From: Flavobacterium psychrolimnae
GTDB taxonomy: Bacteria > Bacteroidota > Bacteroidia > Flavobacteriales > Flavobacteriaceae
Assembly: GCF_003312425.1 (NCBI RefSeq)
Contig: NZ_QNUX01000001.1
Span: 310,001 to 374,000, forward strand
Length of the DNA: 64,000 bases
Direction: 5' to 3'
Shown piece by piece: positions 60,496-64,000 of this stretch (the stretch's first letter is position 1; each line of letters starts with the position of its first letter). The notes under the pieces are model-generated. The model was not told where the DNA came from. It made no database searches and was given only the letters and a program-made list of their open reading frames with translations. The translations under genes and the position numbers were made by a program.

Positions 60496-60942
60496 ATGAC
60501 TACTGATTTTATAAATATTTGCCTTGCAGACGATGACGAAGATGACAGATTGTTTTTTACGGATGCATTTGATGAATTAAAAATAAACACCAAAGTAAGT
60601 ACCTTTAATGATGGTGTTGAGTTAATGGATTATCTGAACCATGAAGATTCTGTTTTGCCAAACGTATTGTTTCTGGATTTGAACATGCCAAAAAAGAATG
60701 GCGTTGAATGTTTATTGGAAATCAAAAAAAATGAAAAGCTAAGTGATATTGCCATTGCGATTTATTCCACCTCATCATCTGAAGAGCATATTGAAGAAAC
60801 CTTTATAAATGGTGCCAATATCTATATTAAAAAACCAAATGATTTTGAGGATTTAAAAAAAATACTTTCTGAAGTGGTGACCATCAATTGGCAATACCAC
60901 ACTTCTGGCTTGAACAAAGATAATTTTTTAATGAGAATGTAA
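60496..60942 (+). CDS. single-domain response regulator
   Basis: 148 residues, CheY-like receiver. Phosphoacceptor D61 in LFLDLNMPKKNG, acidic pair D12-D13, Thr/Ser in IAIYSTSSSEEH, and Lys in YIKKPNDFEDL. No output domain. It is directly followed by the kinase gene (1 bp) and is its likely partner in a two-component or phosphorelay path. Confidence 0.92.
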   Translation: MTTDFINICLADDDEDDRLFFTDAFDELKINTKVSTFNDGVELMDYLNHEDSVLPNVLFLDLNMPKKNGVECLLEIKKNEKLSDIAIAIYSTSSSEEHIEETFINGANIYIKKPNDFEDLKKILSEVVTINWQYHTSGLNKDNFLMRM

Positions 60943-60943
60943 A

Positions 60944-62725
60944 ATGAAATATATTCAACTTCATAAATCACCCCTTTTTCTAAAAATAATTTTTGTTATC
61001 TCGGTAGCGATTATTTTTTTTATTGGCGGAATTACTTTTAAGCACATTACGGTTTTAAAAAAATCGTCAGCTTTTGTAAGTAACAGCCACGAGGTGAATG
61101 CTGAACTTGAACGACTTATTTCCTACATAAAAGATGCCGAAACCGGGCAAAGAGGTTACCTTTTGAGTAATGATAAAACTTTTCTGACACCGTATCATAA
61201 TTCAAAAGGGTTAGTAAGAAAATCGTTTAAAAGAGTTTCTCGACTGACCGCACACAGCAGAACCCAACAAAGCAATTTAAAAAAACTGTTGTATTTTATT
61301 AATAAAAGACAAAACTACCTTTCTAAGTCACTTTATATGATTGAGCAGGGTAAATATGACCAAAATATTCTTAAAAACAATTTAATTATTGGTAAACAAA
61401 CAATGGATTCTATTCGTTACAAAGTAGAAGACATGATGATTACTCAGCAAAAACTTTTAAAGAACAGGCAAAAGGAGTATGAATTAACGATGAATTATAC
61501 ACCGTTACTGATTTATTTGACGCTTATAACAACCTTGATTTTGATTACGATTGCTTTTATTAAAATGAATCGGGATTTAGTGTTGCTAAAAATCACAATA
61601 AACACCCTCTCTGTAGCGAATGAAGCCAGTAATCTTGCGGAAATAGTGGGTGGTTTTGGAAGCTGGCAATTAAATTTCGAAACCAATACCTATACTTTCT
61701 CTGACAATGAATATCGATTGTTGGGTTGCGAACCTCAATCTTTTGTAGCCAGTTTAGAAGCATATTTGAACTTTATTCATCCTGAAGATTTAGAATATGT
61801 AATCGAAAACACCAAAAGTATTCTTACTGATAATGACCTCGCTCCTTTTACTTATCGAATTATCCGAAAAGACGGTGAGATCAGACATTTTAGAACATTA
61901 GGCCGAACGGTTACAATTGCTTCTGGAGACAAAACCTTTATAGGAACCACAAGCGATGTTACCGAAGAAGTATATGCTCAAAAGTTTATTGAAGATCGTA
62001 ACAGGGAATTAGAAAGCAACAATAAGGAACTTACCGCATTCAATTACATTGCCAGTCATGATTTGCAGGAACCTTTGCGCAAAATTGAAACGTTTCTTTC
62101 TCGATTAGTCAGCAAAGACTATGATAATTTATCGAAAGCGGGACAACAATATGTGTCCAGCATTCAATCCTCAGCAAACAGAATGCGAATTCTAATTCAG
62201 GATTTATTGCAATTTTCAAGAACAAATAAAGCAGAGAAAGTTTTTGAAGAAGCGGATTTAAATTCTTTATTGGAAAATTCAAAACAAGAATTAGCTCAAA
62301 TTATAGAAGAAAAAAAAGCTGTGATTGAAAATAATGAATTACCGATTTTAAACGTAATTCCGTTCCAAATTCAGCAGTTATTCACTAATTTAATCAGCAA
62401 CTCCTTAAAATATAGCAAAGAAGATGCAACTCCAATTATCAAAATCAACTGTTCGACGATTGTTGCAAATGAGGAAGAAATTTTACCCAATAACAACACC
62501 AAATACCACAAAATCACTGTAGCTGATAACGGAATTGGTTTTGAACAGGAATATGCTAAAAAGATATTTATCCTTTTCAATCGACTTCATAACAAAAACG
62601 AATATGAAGGAACTGGAATTGGACTCGCTATTTGCAAAAAAATAGTTGAAAACCACAAAGGATTTATCTTTGCGAAAGGAACCGCCAATGAAGGAGCGAC
62701 TTTTACCATATACCTTCCTGCATAA
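60944..62725 (+). CDS. CHASE3-PAS hybrid sensor histidine kinase
   Basis: 593 residues. Membrane helix about 13-33; CHASE3 domain about 45-180 (LISYIKDAETGQRGYLLSNDKTFLTPYH); second helix about 185-206; PAS/PAC about 235-345 (GFGSWQLNFETNTYTFSDNEYRLLG, FIHPEDLEYV, GTTSDVTEE); HisKA with phosphorylated His in FNYIASHDLQEPLRKI; HATPase_c with NLISNSLKYS, DNGIGFEQEYAKKIFILFNRLHN and GTGIGLAICKKIV. Autophosphorylates in response to a periplasmic or membrane signal and passes phosphate to the adjacent receiver. Confidence 0.93.
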   Translation: MKYIQLHKSPLFLKIIFVISVAIIFFIGGITFKHITVLKKSSAFVSNSHEVNAELERLISYIKDAETGQRGYLLSNDKTFLTPYHNSKGLVRKSFKRVSRLTAHSRTQQSNLKKLLYFINKRQNYLSKSLYMIEQGKYDQNILKNNLIIGKQTMDSIRYKVEDMMITQQKLLKNRQKEYELTMNYTPLLIYLTLITTLILITIAFIKMNRDLVLLKITINTLSVANEASNLAEIVGGFGSWQLNFETNTYTFSDNEYRLLGCEPQSFVASLEAYLNFIHPEDLEYVIENTKSILTDNDLAPFTYRIIRKDGEIRHFRTLGRTVTIASGDKTFIGTTSDVTEEVYAQKFIEDRNRELESNNKELTAFNYIASHDLQEPLRKIETFLSRLVSKDYDNLSKAGQQYVSSIQSSANRMRILIQDLLQFSRTNKAEKVFEEADLNSLLENSKQELAQIIEEKKAVIENNELPILNVIPFQIQQLFTNLISNSLKYSKEDATPIIKINCSTIVANEEEILPNNNTKYHKITVADNGIGFEQEYAKKIFILFNRLHNKNEYEGTGIGLAICKKIVENHKGFIFAKGTANEGATFTIYLPA

Positions 62726-63193
62726 TTCAAAAGATTATTTTTAACCTATTTGGTACCATTATTTAGAATAAAAAGCTCCGGAACTGTTTAAAAATAAACA
62801 CATAGAAACATAGCAAAACAGAGTTGGATTTCCCTTTTTTGGTCACAAACCTATTTTATAAAGTGAAACTTCTCAACAGGAAAACCTAAAGCTATGTTTC
62901 TATGCGTTTCAAGAAAATAAACTTAATTTATACCCAACAGTTTATTCCTCACATTAAAGATTCCTGCTTCATTACACGCAATATTCTTTCCATGGATTTT
63001 TCAATTATCCTTTATTTTCAATACCAATAGAAGAATTGAGGTACAATATACCCTATTCTGACGGGCATTATTTCAAGATTTTATAACCTCATATTTAAAT
63101 TCTGTAACAATATTCGAAATTGATGTAACACGCAATAACTATTGCCATCGCATCTTTGTAAAACAAAAACAAACAATTAAAAAATATACAAAG
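62726..63193. other. intergenic region with a long inverted repeat
   Basis: 468 bp. It holds a palindromic element (see 62796-62909) and the promoter of the beta-barrel gene. No gene recognised. Confidence 0.5.
62796..62909. repeat. inverted-repeat element, MITE-like
   Basis: The left end AAACACATAGAAACATAGC and the right end GCTATGTTTCTATGCGTTT are inverse complements at 18 of 19 positions, 114 bp end to end. The inner part has no coding frame. Confidence 0.5.
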
Positions 63194-63832
63194 ATGAAAA
63201 ATTTAAAGAGAGTATTAGCCGTTGTTTTAGTAACATTAGGAACTACAAATGCAATTCAAGCACAAGAAAGTGGCGCATCATTAGGAATTAAAGGAGGTTT
63301 GAACATGTCTAATTTATATACAGAAGATGTTGACGACGAAAATGTTTTGGCCGGTTTCAATATTGGTTTATTCGCACAACTTCCTATAACTTCAAGCCTA
63401 GCATTGCAACCAGAAGTTAGTTACACTACCAAAGGAGCGGAATTGCAATACGACAACGCATTTGCAGAAGGAACAGGAAAATTCAGGCTGAACTACATTG
63501 AAGTTCCTGTATTGTTGAAAGCAAATCTTACTAAGAATTTCAATGTGCAATTTGGTCCTTACGCAGCATTTCTAGTAGACTCAAAAATCACCAACGAATC
63601 AGCTAATGGATCGTACAACTTTGAAGAAAATGTTGATGAAGACGATTTAAATAAATTTGATTTCGGTATTGCTGCTGGAGTTGGCTTTGATTTTGACAGC
63701 TTTGGAATCGGAGCCAGATACAATTATGGATTAAGCACTGTTGGAAAAGAAAGAACAGTTCTTGGACAAACCTACACGTTCCCAGATTCTAAAAATAGCG
63801 TTTTGAGTGTGTATGCAGCTATAAAATTTTAA
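63194..63832 (+). CDS. outer-membrane beta-barrel protein (porin-like, PorT type)
   Basis: 212 residues with signal peptide 1-23 (MKNLKRVLAVVLVTLGTTNAIQAQ). It opens SGASLGIKGGLNMSNLYTEDVDDENVLAGFNIGLFAQLPI and continues in alternating beta strands to the C-terminus (SVLSVYAAIKF, terminal Phe). Asp/Glu-rich loop at NVDEDDLNKFDFG. Typical eight-stranded small barrel of Bacteroidota. Followed 25 bp later by the small membrane protein. Ligand unknown. Confidence 0.85.
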   Translation: MKNLKRVLAVVLVTLGTTNAIQAQESGASLGIKGGLNMSNLYTEDVDDENVLAGFNIGLFAQLPITSSLALQPEVSYTTKGAELQYDNAFAEGTGKFRLNYIEVPVLLKANLTKNFNVQFGPYAAFLVDSKITNESANGSYNFEENVDEDDLNKFDFGIAAGVGFDFDSFGIGARYNYGLSTVGKERTVLGQTYTFPDSKNSVLSVYAAIKF

Positions 63833-63857
63833 TAATTAACCACAAAATCAAAACATC

Positions 63858-64000
63858 ATGTCAAATCTATTATACGCAGTTGCAGTGGTACTAGTAATCC
63901 TTTGGGCGTTAGGATTCTTCGTTTACAGCGTGGGCAGCATGATTCATGTTTTATTGATAATAGCAGTAATAGCCATTTTACTGCGAGTAATAAGAGGATA
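63858..64000 (+). CDS. Lmo0937-like small membrane protein (runs to the window edge)
   Basis: 47 codons visible from the ATG at 63858, MSNLLYAVAVVLVILWALGF, then FVYSVGSMIHVLLIIAVIAI and a basic end RVIRG. Two membrane helices. The pattern (LYAVAVVLVILWALGFF ... GSMIHVLLIIAVIA) fits the Lmo0937 family, usually about 48-55 residues. The window ends with TA after the last full codon, so the stop is probably the next base. Possibly co-transcribed with the barrel protein. Confidence 0.75.
   Translation, partial: MSNLLYAVAVVLVILWALGFFVYSVGSMIHVLLIIAVIAILLRVIRG

Noticed and set aside
1..64000. tRNA, rRNA, prophage and complete insertion sequences
   Set aside because: None recognised on either strand; no transposase, integrase or phage structural gene is present.

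Overview
The window looks like a chromosomal segment of a Flavobacterium-like member of the Bacteroidota. This rests on AT-rich DNA, promoters of the TTG-N19-TAnnTTTG type instead of E. coli-type boxes, no Shine-Dalgarno tracts before most starts, two secreted proteins with type IX secretion C-terminal sorting domains, a type III glutamine synthetase, a fused isobutyryl-CoA mutase, and flavobacterial carotenoid and curli gene sets. I see no tRNA, rRNA, CRISPR array, phage or complete insertion sequence. Fifty-eight protein genes are called. Two of them (a 44-residue DUF2256 protein and a 49-residue protein) are very short, and the first and last genes are cut by the window edges.

Layout. 1-7.9 kb: pseudouridine synthase (partial), small acidic protein, secreted nuclease, rmuC, thioesterase, YceI protein. 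7.9-22.8 kb: a light-response and photoprotection island. A nine-gene rightward run (TetR-like regulator, AarF/UbiB-type kinase, DUF2256, cryptochrome DASH, an unusual second cryptochrome/photolyase, DUF2805/TIGR03643, an SDR without its catalytic Tyr, GTP cyclohydrolase I, epimerase-DUF2867) ends at a long bidirectional terminator. It faces a leftward group: class I photolyase and SRPBCC protein, crtZ, crtB, crtI and a MerR regulator with CarH/LitR-like B12-binding motifs. The crtI promoter has a perfect 12-bp palindrome centred in its 19-bp spacer, the geometry expected of a MerR-family operator. 23-30 kb: CotH-domain secreted protein, small stress-type hydrolases, and a single AT-rich orphan gene bounded by 15-bp inverted repeats (cassette-like). 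30-38 kb: multi-PAS sensor lacking a kinase, GNAT, M16 peptidase, purM. 38.5-44.4 kb: a curli operon csgA-B-E-F-G plus a lipoprotein, with unusual domain additions on CsgE and CsgG. 44.9-59.4 kb: glnN, terC, DUF1543, esterase, icmF, DUF4197, purU, a hydrolase, a metal-receptor protein, pyrF. 59.9-64 kb: AraC-type regulator, response regulator, CHASE3 histidine kinase, then a beta-barrel protein and a small Lmo0937-like membrane protein.

How it fits together. Light reaching the cell would damage DNA and generate singlet oxygen. Photolyases and cryptochromes, pterin supply through FolE, and carotenoid synthesis answer both threats, and the MerR/CarH-like protein is the obvious candidate to couple crt expression to light or B12. 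Curli genes and the multi-PAS and CHASE3 sensors point to surface attachment and environmental sensing. Several intergenic regions carry hairpin elements of a dispersed REP-like family, and a few contain candidate operators or an orphan small RNA. Functional statements come from motif reading only; no database search was possible.
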